The notes: a model not told the origin generated them from the sequence alone. A DNA stretch of 64,000 nucleotides from WHSW01 sp963767285 (GCA_963767285.1 CAVYDJ010000002.1:1054001-1118000); one strand, 5' to 3'; shown: positions 23,197 through 31,738, numbered from the stretch's first letter. Numbers and translations: made by a program.

Positions 23197-24737
23197 CGCT
23201 CCTCGACCTCCGCCTCGGCCTGGAAGGTCTCGCGCACGGTCCGGCGATCGATCTTGCCGTTCTGGTTCTTCGGGAGCGCGTCGTAGGTCCGCCAGCGCGA
23301 CGGCAGCATGTAGGAGGGGAGCGACTCGGTGAGCGACTTGCGAAGGCTCACCGGCGTAACGCCGGCGTCGTCGGGGACGTACGCGCAGCAGATCGCCGTC
23401 GCCTCGAAGCCCTCCGTCTCGATCGCGACGACCGCCGACTCGGTGAGCTCGTCGAGCGCGTTCAGCGCCGCCTCGATCTCGCCGAGCTCGATCCGGTATC
23501 CGCGGTGCTTGATCTGCGAGTCGGCGCGGCCGACGTAGCGGAGCAGCCCCTCGTCGTCGACCCATCCGAGGTCGCCGGTCGCGTAGAGGCGCTCGCCGTC
23601 GACGGAGACGAACGCCGCGGCCGTCTTCGCCTCGTCGCGCCAGTAGCCCGGGCTGAGCGCGACGCCCCCGATGTGGATCTGGCCCATCCCGCCGGCCGGC
23701 ACGGGACGGCGCTCCTCGTCGAGGACGACCAGCGTCTCGCCCGCGCAGGGGAGCCCGATCGGCAGCGATTCGGTCTCGTCGCCGGGCACGGCCGAGACGT
23801 CGTAGTAGCTCGAGGCGATCGTCGTCTCGGTCGGGCCGTAGAGGTTCGTGTAGCGCGCCTGCGGAACCAGGCGCATCCACTCGGCGAGCACGGGGGTCGG
23901 CATCGGCTCGCCGCAGAACAACACCCGCTCCAGGCTCGGGAAGTCGCCCTGGGAGACGACGCCCGAGCGGACCATGAACGCGAGGGTCGAGGGCACGGAG
24001 AACCACTGGGTCAGCTCGCTGTCGCGGACGAAGTCGGCCAGCGCCTTCGGGGCCAGGTTCGCGGTCGCCGGGACGAGGTGGAGCTCGGCGCCCGCCCTGA
24101 GGGTCGCGAAGATGTCGAAGGTCGAGAGGTCGAAGTGAAGCGGAGGGTGCCCGGAGATCCGCTCACCGGCGGCGGTTCCGAAGTGGTCGACTGCCCAGTC
24201 GACGAACGAGCTCGCCATGGCGTGGGTGATCTGGACTCCCTTCGGGTCGCCGGTCGACCCGGAGGTGAAGAGGATGTGGGCGAGCGCCTGGCGCCCGGGC
24301 TCGATGCCGAGCGGGTCGTCGGCGAGACCGGACAGGTCGTCCTCCGTCGACACGATGGCGACCTCGTCGATGGCGGCCGCCTCGGCGAGGCCGCCGAGCA
24401 GCTTCGCCGCCTGCGGCGAGGCCAGGATCGCGCGGGGCTCGGCCGAGGCGATCACCCGGGCAACGCGGGGGGCGGGGCTGGCGAGGTCGATGGGGACGTA
24501 GACGCCGCCGGCCTCGAGGACGCCGTGGATGCCGACGATCGCCGCCGGCGTCTTCGGGACCATGAGCGCGACGCGGTCGCCCGGCTCGACGCCGGCGGTG
24601 CGCAGCGCGTGCGCGAGCCGGCGGCTCCGGGAGACCAGCTCCCCGTAGCTGAGCCGGTCGTCGCCGAGCACCACGGCGGTGGCGTCGGGGTCGCGCTCCG
24701 CCGACGCGGCGGCGTAGCCGTGCAGGAGGTCGCTCAC
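23193..24737 (-). CDS. Amino-acid adenylation enzyme (stand-alone A domain / DltA-like)
   Basis: 514 residues, a complete single-domain adenylation enzyme. Core motifs: A3 LFTSGSTGDPKGV, A4 FDLSTFDIF whose Asp normally contacts the substrate amine, A5 NLYGPTETT, A7 YATGDLG, A8 RADSQIKHRGYRIELGEIE and A10 PKNQNGKIDR with the catalytic Lys. It makes an aminoacyl-AMP and loads a carrier protein, most likely the one encoded by the overlapping convergent gene. Its start overlaps the monooxygenase stop by 4 nt. DltA-like length and motifs; the activated amino acid cannot be read reliably by eye. Confidence 0.85.
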   Translation of the reverse strand: MSDLLHGYAAASAERDPDATAVVLGDDRLSYGELVSRSRRLAHALRTAGVEPGDRVALMVPKTPAAIVGIHGVLEAGGVYVPIDLASPAPRVARVIASAEPRAILASPQAAKLLGGLAEAAAIDEVAIVSTEDDLSGLADDPLGIEPGRQALAHILFTSGSTGDPKGVQITHAMASSFVDWAVDHFGTAAGERISGHPPLHFDLSTFDIFATLRAGAELHLVPATANLAPKALADFVRDSELTQWFSVPSTLAFMVRSGVVSQGDFPSLERVLFCGEPMPTPVLAEWMRLVPQARYTNLYGPTETTIASSYYDVSAVPGDETESLPIGLPCAGETLVVLDEERRPVPAGGMGQIHIGGVALSPGYWRDEAKTAAAFVSVDGERLYATGDLGWVDDEGLLRYVGRADSQIKHRGYRIELGEIEAALNALDELTESAVVAIETEGFEATAICCAYVPDDAGVTPVSLRKSLTESLPSYMLPSRWRTYDALPKNQNGKIDRRTVRETFQAEAEVEER

Positions 24738-25747
24738 CCGAAGGTCGATCCGGCCCGCTCGAAGGCGGCGCCGGTGTGCTCGATCTCCTCACGGCTGGGT
24801 GGGATATCGAGGATGAACGTGTGAAAGCCGGCCTCGATGTAGCGCCCGAGCTCGGCGCCGACCGTGTCGTGATCGCCGACCAGATACGGACAGAAGGTCT
24901 GGCCCTGCTGGAACGGGCCCAGCCAGTACGGGCTCGCTGCGACATCGCCGCCCTGCTCGCGGCCCGACAGCTCCTTGTGCCAGTGCGAGTCCGAGACCTT
25001 CATCGCGAGCTGGTGCTTGAGCTCGCCCTTGCGGTCCTCGGGAAAGCGCTCTCGCGCGATCCGCCATGCCTCCTCGGCGCTGTCGCGGGCGATCACGCCG
25101 ACCCGGACCCCGACGCCACCGGCCGGCCGATCGGCCGCCGCCTCGCGCTCCTCCTCGACCGGCTTCGGATAGCGGACGCCGAGCGCTCCGATCTTCTCGG
25201 CCGCCGCCTGCCCGGCGGGGGAGGAGCCCGAGATCGTCAGGTTCGGCATGAGCTCCGGCGGCAGCGGCGGCGTCAACTTCAGGTTCTTGACCCGGTGCCA
25301 GCGGCCGTCGAGGGTGACGTTCTCGCCGGCGAGCAGCCCGGTGACGATCTGCGTGTACTCGGTCGTGCGCTCGTAGCGGTCGTCGTGCTCGGTCTCGTCG
25401 CCGAGCGCCAGCAGGTCGTTCTTGAAGCCGCCGGCGAGCATGTTGAGGTCGACGGCCCGCCCGTGCAGGTAGGCGAGCGAGGTGACCATCTTCGCGACGC
25501 TGTAGGGGTGCATGTAGACGGGCTGAACCGCGACCAGGGGGCGGAGCCGCTCGGTCGCCTCGATCACCCGCTGGGCGACCAGCCACGGGTCGACGATGGA
25601 GTTGTCGGTGTAGACGAGGATCCCGTGACAGCCGGCCTCCTCGCTCCAGCGCGCGACGTCGGCGACCCGGTCCGCGTATTCGGCCGCGTCGACGTCCTTG
25701 CTCTGAGGCGTCGTGGAGTAGATCCTGACCTGAACAGCCCCAGCCAT
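24734..25747 (-). CDS. Luciferase-like (LLM) flavin-dependent monooxygenase
   Basis: 337 residues of the SsuD/LuxA-like TIM-barrel family using FMNH2 or F420. Typical segments: AEYADRVADVARWSEEAGCH, VAQRVIEATERLRPLVAVQP, VAKMVTSLAYLHGRAVDLNM, YTQIVTGLLAGENVTLDGRW and the phosphate-binding LTISGSSPAGQAAAEKIGAL. TFILDIPPSREEI near the C-terminus fits the family. Similar enzymes (MupA/Atu3671 group) occur in NRPS clusters, where they oxidise carrier-bound amino acids. ATG 25747 is chosen because a TACGCT box lies 8 nt upstream; GTG 25753 is an alternative. First gene of the operon with the adenylation enzyme. Confidence 0.83.
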   Translation of the reverse strand: MAGAVQVRIYSTTPQSKDVDAAEYADRVADVARWSEEAGCHGILVYTDNSIVDPWLVAQRVIEATERLRPLVAVQPVYMHPYSVAKMVTSLAYLHGRAVDLNMLAGGFKNDLLALGDETEHDDRYERTTEYTQIVTGLLAGENVTLDGRWHRVKNLKLTPPLPPELMPNLTISGSSPAGQAAAEKIGALGVRYPKPVEEEREAAADRPAGGVGVRVGVIARDSAEEAWRIARERFPEDRKGELKHQLAMKVSDSHWHKELSGREQGGDVAASPYWLGPFQQGQTFCPYLVGDHDTVGAELGRYIEAGFHTFILDIPPSREEIEHTGAAFERAGSTFG

Positions 25748-25755
25748 CGCCACGC

Positions 25756-25761
25756 AGCGTA
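25756..25761 (-). promoter_or_regulatory. -10 box (TACGCT) of the monooxygenase-adenylation operon
   Basis: On the minus strand TACGCT is followed by 8 nt and ATG 25747. Confidence 0.45.
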
Positions 25762-25795
25762 GGCAATCAGGGTCCCGAATCGTGGGCGGAGCCCT

Positions 25796-26938
25796 TCAGT
25801 TGCGCGCTCTGGCCAGAAAGCTTTTGGCTTGCAGGACCAGGATCCGCTCGAGCTCGCCGAAGGCGATGTTGACGTCGACGATGTGCAGCCCCCAGGTGTC
25901 ATCGGGCGCCGGGTTGAGCCGGCGGGCTTCGCCGATCGGCCGGATGTCGAGGTAGTTCGCTCCGTCCGCGGAGGCGCAGCGGCCCGTGTAGCGCTCGCGC
26001 GGGCTCACCCACGGGGTGTCGCCGGCCGGCGGCGGGCCGCCATAGGTCTGGGTGATCAGGACACCGATCACGCCGGGGAACAGATCGGTGCGGGTCAGCG
26101 AGGTCAGCCGCCCGGTGCCGCGGGTGAGGCGTTCCGGATCGGTGCAGAGCACCTCGTACTCGGGCCCGCTCGGGAGCGCCATGTCGGTTGTGTCAGGGGT
26201 TGTCGGGGAGCGGCCGAAGCGCGAGTCGGAGGGCGGCGGCTCGTTGAACGCCGACCAGGCGACGACGCAGCCGAACTGGCCGGGTTCGCGGCAGGCGGGC
26301 ACGTGGCCGAAGTCCCCGTGGGCGTCGGAGCCCTGGCGAACGAGGACGTTGGCGCCGGGGATGTAGGCGCCGATCAGCCGTCTGCGCACTGCGGGCCGGT
26401 CGTCGATGTGGTTGCGGATCAGGCCGCGCAGCATCCGCGACCCCTGTGAATGGCCGATCAGGACGAAGCCACGGCCGCGGTTGTGGTTGGCGAGGTAGTC
26501 GTTCCAGGCCTCGACGACGTCTGCAAACGCGATGTTGTGTGGCTCGGGGTCGGTGCTGCTCGCGGCGATCGCGGCCAGGGTGCGCTGGCGGTAGACCGGC
26601 GCGTAGACGCGGCAGTAGCGCGAGAAGCGCTGGGCCTGATATCGCGCGATCGCCTCCATCTCGGGATCGATCGACTTGTCGGCGTTCGTACCGGGGTCCT
26701 GGGAGACGGTGGGATAGACGTAGAAGCAGTCGACCCGCCGGCGCGGTTCGGTCGTCGTGGGCTTGACCTTGTCGGTGCCGTCAGGGCGCTGCACCGTCGT
26801 CGTCAGGTCTCCCTGGCAGGGGTTCGGCTCGGCGCCCGGCATGCAGAGCCAGGTGACCTCGCCGTGAGCCGCCGACGCGAGGGCGAGCGCAGCCGCGACC
26901 GCGGACAGCACTACTACGCCCCGGACACCCCACACCAT
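25796..26938 (-). CDS. Secreted DUF3089 alpha/beta hydrolase
   Basis: 380 residues with a signal peptide (hydrophobic 4-24, cleavage near AAHGE). The sequence VDCFYVYPTVSQDP, ARYCRVYAPVYRQRTLAA and the nucleophile elbow VLIGHSQGSRML (GxSxG, Ser near 170) are the DUF3089 pattern, a lipase/esterase-like family common in actinobacteria and proteobacteria. Later parts contain VPACREPGQFGCVVAWSAFN and the C-terminal DTWGLHIVDVNIAFGELE with a likely catalytic His (LH). Substrate not known. There is no obvious operon partner; the sigma-factor gene starts downstream on the same strand side after a gap of 35 nt. Confidence 0.82.
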   Translation of the reverse strand: MVWGVRGVVVLSAVAAALALASAAHGEVTWLCMPGAEPNPCQGDLTTTVQRPDGTDKVKPTTTEPRRRVDCFYVYPTVSQDPGTNADKSIDPEMEAIARYQAQRFSRYCRVYAPVYRQRTLAAIAASSTDPEPHNIAFADVVEAWNDYLANHNRGRGFVLIGHSQGSRMLRGLIRNHIDDRPAVRRRLIGAYIPGANVLVRQGSDAHGDFGHVPACREPGQFGCVVAWSAFNEPPPSDSRFGRSPTTPDTTDMALPSGPEYEVLCTDPERLTRGTGRLTSLTRTDLFPGVIGVLITQTYGGPPPAGDTPWVSPRERYTGRCASADGANYLDIRPIGEARRLNPAPDDTWGLHIVDVNIAFGELERILVLQAKSFLARARN

Positions 26939-26973
26939 CGGGCCATGATTACAGGCGCTTCGGGGTCACCGTG

Positions 26974-28650
26974 TCAGTGGTGGCCGTTGCCCTGGCCCGG
27001 CGGCGTGCCGCCCTGCCCTGGCGGCGTGCCACCGTGGCCTGGCGGCGTGCCTCCCTGCCCAGGCGGCGTGCCGCCCTGCCCAGGCGGCGTGCCGCTTTCG
27101 CCGGGCGGCGTCTCGATCTGCCCCGGTGGCGTGCCTCCCTGGCCGGGTGGGGTGCCGCCCTGGCCGGGTGGCGTGCCGCCGTGCCCAGGCGATGGCGTGC
27201 CTCCCTGGCCGGGTGGGGTGCCTCCCTGGCCGGGTGGGGTGCCGCCGTGCCCGGGAGGTAGAACCTCGCCGGTGCCGGTGCCGGTGGATCCGCCGCCGCT
27301 GGACCCGCCGGCGCTCGATCCGCCACCGCTTGACTCGGCGCCGCCGGTCCCGCCGGCATCCTCGCCGCCGGCGCCACCGCCGGCAGTCCCGGGTTGCGCC
27401 TCCGGAGTGGCCGGTCCATCGGCCGGTCCATCGGATGGGTTCGATGGCTGGGCGGTCGAGCTGGAGCTGGGCCCGTGGGTTTCGCTCGCGTTCTCGCCGC
27501 CACCCGCGGACGGCGAGCCCGGGCCCGTTTCCGGTCCCGCCGCCGCCGTATCGGCCGAGCCGCCCGGACCGCCGTCACGGCCGGATCCCGAGCGATCGCC
27601 GCCGCCCTTGGCGGCCGCCGGGCCGGCGCCCGATCCGGGTTCAGCGCGAACCGCCTGTTCGGCGTTTGGGGCGGACAGCCGCTCGACCACAGGCGCCGCG
27701 GAGCCCCCGGTGGCCGCGGACCCGCCGGGCGGGTCCGAGTCGCGGCCCTCGATCGCGACCGTGCCGACCCCGAGCGCGACGACTCCGGCGACCCCCAGCT
27801 TCGCGATGGCCGTCAGCGAGCCGCCGGCCGCCGCGATCGCGATCCCGCCGCCACCCGCGGTTCCACCGGCGACGCCTAGGACCTGCTCCAGAATTCCCGC
27901 CGAGGCCGCCGCCGGCAGGGGGGAGACGGCCGCAAGTCGCTCGCCGCGGATCCCGATCCCGGCCTCGAACTCACGGCAGTCCGCGCAGGAGCGCAGGTGG
28001 GCGGCGGCGGTGCGGCCCCGCAGCAGCCGGCGGTCACGGGCCGAGATCCGCTTGCGGATCTCGGCGCAGTCGGTCTCGCGGCCCCTGGCGATCTCCAGCA
28101 GCGCCTGCCGGGCCTCGTAGACGGCCTGCTTGGCGGCCGCGGCGGAGACCGCCATCGCGGCCGCGATCTCCGCGAAGCTGAAGCCGTTGAGCTCGCGCAT
28201 CACCAGGGCGCCGCGCTGCTGGGGCGTCAGCTCGCCGAGATCGTCGAACAGCTCGCGCACCCGCTCGTTGACGGACTCGTCGTCGCCGCCGGCGGACGCC
28301 GGCTCGGCGATCGCGTCGAGCGGAGCGGAGGGGCGGCGCCTACGCACCAGGCTCACCGATTCGTTGTGAGCGATCCGGAACAGCCACGGGCGCAGGGCGA
28401 TCTCCCGCCGCTCGCCCTCGAGCGCCCGCATCGCCTTGATCATCGTCTCCTGCAGCGCGTCGCGCGCGTCGTGCTCGTTGCCGATCACCGACTTGCAGTA
28501 GCGATAGACGTCCTGGTGATGGCGCTTGTAGATCGCGGCGAAGGCGGGGGCCGACCCCTGCGCGGCGAGCTTGGAAAGGCGTTCGTCCGAGAGCGCCGAG
28601 AACAACAGGCGCGGCGGGTGCTCGCGTTCCAGCGCGGCCGCCGAGCTCAC
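26974..28650 (-). CDS. ECF sigma factor fused to a zinc-binding anti-sigma-like domain, membrane segment and PPG-repeat tail
   Basis: 558 residues in four parts. 1-190 is an ECF sigma factor: region 2 (YKRHHQDVYRYCKSVIGNEH, DARDALQETMIKAMRAL) and region 4 (LTPQQRGALVMRELNGFSFA, EIAAAMAVSAAAAKQAVYEA). About 205-225 is a zf-HC2-type anti-sigma zinc motif, AAHLRSCADCREFEAG (H-x3-C-x2-C). About 268-290 is a hydrophobic segment (LGVAGVVALGVGTVAI). The rest, about 260 residues, is a Gly/Ser/Pro/Thr-rich region that should lie outside the cell and ends in about 13 PPGQGGT-like heptads. Start GTG 28650 with AAGGGGG upstream. The protein seems to be sigma, anti-sigma and sensor in one chain, so release may need proteolysis (inference). 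Confidence 0.85.
   Translation of the reverse strand: MSSAAALEREHPPRLLFSALSDERLSKLAAQGSAPAFAAIYKRHHQDVYRYCKSVIGNEHDARDALQETMIKAMRALEGERREIALRPWLFRIAHNESVSLVRRRRPSAPLDAIAEPASAGGDDESVNERVRELFDDLGELTPQQRGALVMRELNGFSFAEIAAAMAVSAAAAKQAVYEARQALLEIARGRETDCAEIRKRISARDRRLLRGRTAAAHLRSCADCREFEAGIGIRGERLAAVSPLPAAASAGILEQVLGVAGGTAGGGGIAIAAAGGSLTAIAKLGVAGVVALGVGTVAIEGRDSDPPGGSAATGGSAAPVVERLSAPNAEQAVRAEPGSGAGPAAAKGGGDRSGSGRDGGPGGSADTAAAGPETGPGSPSAGGGENASETHGPSSSSTAQPSNPSDGPADGPATPEAQPGTAGGGAGGEDAGGTGGAESSGGGSSAGGSSGGGSTGTGTGEVLPPGHGGTPPGQGGTPPGQGGTPSPGHGGTPPGQGGTPPGQGGTPPGQIETPPGESGTPPGQGGTPPGQGGTPPGHGGTPPGQGGTPPGQGNGHH
26980..27267. repeat. Tandem 21-bp repeats coding PPGQGGT heptads
   Basis: About 13 imperfect 21-bp units at the 3' end of the sigma-factor gene. 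They encode PPGQGGT, PPGHGGT, PSPGHGGT, PPGQIET and PPGESGT, and end in GNGHH. Near-identity between units makes the number prone to slippage. Histidines are spread across the tract. Confidence 0.85.
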
Positions 28651-28677
28651 CGTCGGATACCCCCTTGCACAACGGCA

Positions 28678-29289
28678 TCAGCCTGACTGGGCCAATGGCG
28701 CGGCTTCCGTGCCGAGCGTTTCCACATCATTGTCCGTACATCGTAGAACGGCGGTGAGCACCCGGGGGTCGAACTGCGTCCCCGACCCGGTGATCAGCTC
28801 CTCGCGCGCCTCGCGCGGGCTCATGGCCGGCTGGTAGCAGCGGTCGCTGATCATCGCGTCGTAGGCGTCGGCGCAGGCGAGCAGGCGCGCCTCGAGCGGG
28901 ATCTCGTCGCCCGCGAGCCCGTCCGGATAGCCCCGGCCGTCGTATCGCTCGTGGTGCGAGCGCACCCACGGTGCGATGTCGGTCAGGCCCTCGCCGAGCA
29001 GGATCTGCTCGCCGAGAATCGGATGCAACCGGATGTGGTTCCACTCCTCCTGGTTGAGCGGACCGGGCTTGGTGAGAACGGCGTCGCTGATCAACTGCTT
29101 GCCAACGTCGTGAAGGGTGGCCGCGAGCCCGATCCGGGCGACGGCCGGGACGGAGAAGCCCAATCCGACGGCCGCGCGGATCGCGATCCGCGCCGTGCCA
29201 TGGCCGTGCGCCTGAGCCTCCGGACTGTCGTTGAAGAGCAGCCGGGTGACGGCCGCGTAGCGCTGGGTGGGCTCCTGAGTCACGTCCAT
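28678..29289 (-). CDS. HD-GYP-type phosphodiesterase (single domain)
   Basis: 203 residues, essentially one HD-GYP domain and no receiver. Motifs: HGHGTARIA near 40, the HD pair in TLHDVGKQLI, LHPILGEQIL, and the HHE/GYP block SHHERYDGRGYPDGLAGDEI, followed by ARLLACADAYDAM. Members cleave c-di-GMP with a metal centre, or act as related phosphohydrolases. The start is ATG 29289, preceded by GGAGGAG about 8 nt upstream. It lies upstream of the sigma gene on the same strand with a 27-nt gap, so the two may share a transcript. With the EAL gene it is the second c-di-GMP-degrading candidate here. Confidence 0.82.
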   Translation of the reverse strand: MDVTQEPTQRYAAVTRLLFNDSPEAQAHGHGTARIAIRAAVGLGFSVPAVARIGLAATLHDVGKQLISDAVLTKPGPLNQEEWNHIRLHPILGEQILLGEGLTDIAPWVRSHHERYDGRGYPDGLAGDEIPLEARLLACADAYDAMISDRCYQPAMSPREAREELITGSGTQFDPRVLTAVLRCTDNDVETLGTEAAPLAQSG

Positions 29290-29356
29290 GCTCCTGTCTC
29301 CTCCCGCGTCGACAGCACCGCTGCGTCGATGCCTATGAGACCTAAACGCGCGCAAG

Positions 29357-29710
29357 GTGCGGAAAGTCAGGACCTTTCTTCGTCATCATCGGTCCATGCT
29401 CCTTGCGATCGCGATCGCCGGCCTGTTCGTACTCCCGGATCCGTGGCGAATCGTGTTCGTCTTCTGCGCCCTGCTGTTCGAGATCGGCGAGGTGTTCCTG
29501 TGGATCCGCTTCCTGCGCCGCTACCGGGTGACGACCGGCGCCGAGGGCATGGTCGGAGAGCGTGCGCAGGTGCTCGGCCCCGGCCGGGTGCGGGCCCGCG
29601 GCGAGATCTGGCGTGCGCGCGGAGCCGACGGGGAGGGAGAGGGCGAGACGGTGCGAGTCGCCCGGGTCGACGGCCTGACGCTGGTGGTCGAGCCCGAGCC
29701 GCGCGCGTAG
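29357..29710 (+). CDS. Small NfeD-like membrane protein
   Basis: 117 residues from GTG 29357 (ATG 29396 is an alternative). Two hydrophobic segments (MLLAIAIAGLFVLPDPW and IVFVFCALLFEIGEVFLWI) are followed by a small beta-rich domain: TTGAEGMVGERAQVLGPGRV, RARGEIWRA and VRVARVDGLTLVVEP. This is the OB-fold NfeD C-terminal pattern (GMxGxA...G.V...G..W.A....G..V.V....GL.L.V). The role of NfeD proteins is linked to stomatin/flotillin partners, which are not seen here. The -10-like TAAACG lies 8 nt before GTG. Confidence 0.72.
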   Translation: MRKVRTFLRHHRSMLLAIAIAGLFVLPDPWRIVFVFCALLFEIGEVFLWIRFLRRYRVTTGAEGMVGERAQVLGPGRVRARGEIWRARGADGEGEGETVRVARVDGLTLVVEPEPRA

Positions 29711-29758
29711 CCGAACTGCAACATGGTCTGCCCCGCAGGGAGTAGCCTGCGCGGCCGA

Positions 29759-30169
29759 ATGGGCAGGTTCGGTTTGCTGGCTTGGATCGCGATCGTCGGA
29801 TGCCTGACGGTCGGCAGCGCGGCGCTCGCCGTCGATCGCAGCGGCGGCGCCCGGGGCGAGCGGATCGTCGGCACGAACGGCGCCGATGTTCTCCAGGGCT
29901 TGGGCGGCGCCGACAATTTGATCGGCAAGCGCGGGCGCGATGTGCTGATCGGGGGCGGCGGCGAGGACAAGCTGCGTGGCGACGGCGGGCGCGACAGCTT
30001 CAACATGCGCAACGGTGTGACCCTCAAGGCGAACGGGCGCGACCGCGTCTACGCCCGCGACGGCAAGCGCGACGAGATCAACTGCGGCGCCGGCCGCGAC
30101 CTGGCCGTCGTCGACGAGGTCGAGGACGGGGTCTACGACTGCGAGACCGTCAGGGAGCCGAAGCCATGA
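29759..30169 (+). CDS. Secreted RTX-like calcium-binding repeat protein
   Basis: 136 residues from ATG 29759, with signal peptide MGRFGLLAWIAIVGCLTVGS and cleavage near ALA-V. About 45-75 carries three nonapeptide-like repeats (GTNGADVLQGLGGADNLIGK, RGRDVLIGGGGEDKLRGDGG), the GGxGxDxUx pattern that binds Ca2+ as a parallel beta roll. The C-terminal part is basic/acidic with two Cys (INCGAGRD, VYDCETV), probably a disulfide. Its stop overlaps the start of the phospholipase C gene (ATGA). There is no type I secretion signal, and Sec export is expected. Confidence 0.75.
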   Translation: MGRFGLLAWIAIVGCLTVGSAALAVDRSGGARGERIVGTNGADVLQGLGGADNLIGKRGRDVLIGGGGEDKLRGDGGRDSFNMRNGVTLKANGRDRVYARDGKRDEINCGAGRDLAVVDEVEDGVYDCETVREPKP

Positions 30170-31707
30170 TCGGCCGCGCCCCCGATCATTCCTCGCGTCT
30201 CGCCCGCGGCGAGCTCACCGACGGCGAGGCGGCCGCGCGACTCGAGACATCGCACGGCGACGAGCACCTGCGCCGGCGCGAGTTCCTGGGCCGGACCGCG
30301 GCGCTTGCGGGGCTGGCCGGGATGGCCGGGGTGCTACCGCCCGAGACCCTGGTCGCGGAGGCCGCCAAGCGGGCGGCGCGCAAGCCGTTCCCGAAGCCGC
30401 GCGACCTGCCGATCGACACCTTCGTCGTGCTGATGATGGAGAACCGCTCCTTCGACCACTACTTCGGCTGGCACCCGAACGCCGACGGTAAGAACGCGGG
30501 GCTCTCCTACCCGAACCTCGATGGCACGCAGAGCTTCGATACCCACCGCCTGACCCCTGACTTCCAGGGCTGCGGGCACCGCGATCCCAACCACGGCTGG
30601 GACGGCGGGCGCCACCAGCGCAACGGCGGCAAGCTCGACGGCTTCTACACCGGCAACGAGGAGGGCACCGGGTCGGACGAGTTCGCGCTCGGCTACTACC
30701 TGAAGGAGGACCTCGGGTTCATCCCCCACGTCGCCGACGCGTTCCAGCTCTACGACCGCTGGTTCTGCTCGATCATGGCCTCGACCTACCCGAACCGCCA
30801 CTACCAGCTCGCGGCCCAGAACGGGGGACAGAAGTCGAATCAGTTCCCGCCCGAGGACCCGGACAACGGCGCCGCCGGATTCCAGTGGGAGACCATCCTC
30901 GACCGCGCGCTGGCGAACGGGGTCGGGGCCGCCTACTACGTCTCCGACCTGCCGTTCCCGGCGCTGTACGGCTCGCGCGGGATCAGCTGGATCCGGCCGA
31001 TCGACCGGTTCTATCTCGACGCCGCGTCCGGCAACCTGCCTCCGATCTGCTTCGTCGACCCGCCGTTTCGCGACGGGGGCGGCGGCGACGGGATCTCGGC
31101 CGACGAGCACCCGCACGGCGACGTCCGCCTCGGCCAGGCGTTCATGTCGGACGTCGCGCACGCGTTCATCGAGGGCCCGCAATACCAGCGTGGCGCGATG
31201 TTCATCAACTACGACGAGTGGGGCGGGTTCTTCGATCACGTGAAGCCGCCCCGGGTGCCCGACGAGCGCGGCAACCGCAAGAACCTCGACGAGGACTGGT
31301 CGCTCACCGGCTTCCGGATCCCGGCCGTCGCGATCTCGCCGTTCACCCGCCACACGAAGGGCACCGGGGTCAGTCACATGACCTGCACCCACGAGTCGAT
31401 CCTGAAGCTGATCTCCTACCGCTACGGGCTCGGCCACCTCAACAAGCGCCACCGCTACGCCTCCAACATCGGGCGGAGCTTCGACTTCACGAAGAAGGAC
31501 TTCGAGCCGCCAGAGCTCCCCGACCCGGCGGCGATCGCCGCGACACCCTGCTCCCTGGGTGGCAGCGCCGCCCGGCCCAAGGAGCACGATCTGGTCGGGC
31601 TCGAGACCTCCGGCCTGCTCGACCGGCTCGGCTACGAGGTCCCGAAGGTCACCTACGAGTCGCTGTTCCGCTACCCCGACCGGGTGCGGAAGGCCTTCGC
31701 GGACTAG
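30166..31707 (+). CDS. Phospholipase C / phosphoesterase family protein, Tat-exported
   Basis: 513 residues of the PF04185 family (phospholipase C, acid phosphatase AcpA-like). Tat signal LRRREFLGRTAALAGLAG at about 35-52. Catalytic-site motifs are FVVLMMENRSFDHYFGW (E-N-R-S-F-D-H, including the nucleophile Ser/Thr and metal ligands), DRWFCSIMASTYPNRHY, SADEHPHGDVRLGQAF, and the metal-binding MFINYDEWGGFFDHVKPP. The C-terminal half has RIPAVAISPFTRHTKG and THESILKLI. A start at 30166 overlaps the RTX-like gene by 4 nt, so the Ca2+-binding protein may accompany or assist the enzyme (inference). A strong terminator follows. Confidence 0.88.
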   Translation: MIGRAPDHSSRLARGELTDGEAAARLETSHGDEHLRRREFLGRTAALAGLAGMAGVLPPETLVAEAAKRAARKPFPKPRDLPIDTFVVLMMENRSFDHYFGWHPNADGKNAGLSYPNLDGTQSFDTHRLTPDFQGCGHRDPNHGWDGGRHQRNGGKLDGFYTGNEEGTGSDEFALGYYLKEDLGFIPHVADAFQLYDRWFCSIMASTYPNRHYQLAAQNGGQKSNQFPPEDPDNGAAGFQWETILDRALANGVGAAYYVSDLPFPALYGSRGISWIRPIDRFYLDAASGNLPPICFVDPPFRDGGGGDGISADEHPHGDVRLGQAFMSDVAHAFIEGPQYQRGAMFINYDEWGGFFDHVKPPRVPDERGNRKNLDEDWSLTGFRIPAVAISPFTRHTKGTGVSHMTCTHESILKLISYRYGLGHLNKRHRYASNIGRSFDFTKKDFEPPELPDPAAIAATPCSLGGSAARPKEHDLVGLETSGLLDRLGYEVPKVTYESLFRYPDRVRKAFAD

Positions 31708-31714
31708 AACGGAA

Positions 31715-31738
31715 AAGGGCCCCGAGAACGGGGCCCTT
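31715..31738 (+). terminator. Terminator after the phospholipase C gene
   Basis: A perfect 10-bp stem, AAGGGCCCCG (31715-31724) with CGGGGCCCTT (31729-31738) and loop AGAA. No T run beyond two bases. A second weaker hairpin (CCAGCG/CGCTGG near 31761-31778) follows. Confidence 0.65.

Noticed and set aside
26974..27267. CRISPR-like array because of the regular 21-bp repeats
   Set aside because: Units are contiguous with no spacers and keep one reading frame coding PPGQGGT; they belong to the sigma-factor gene.
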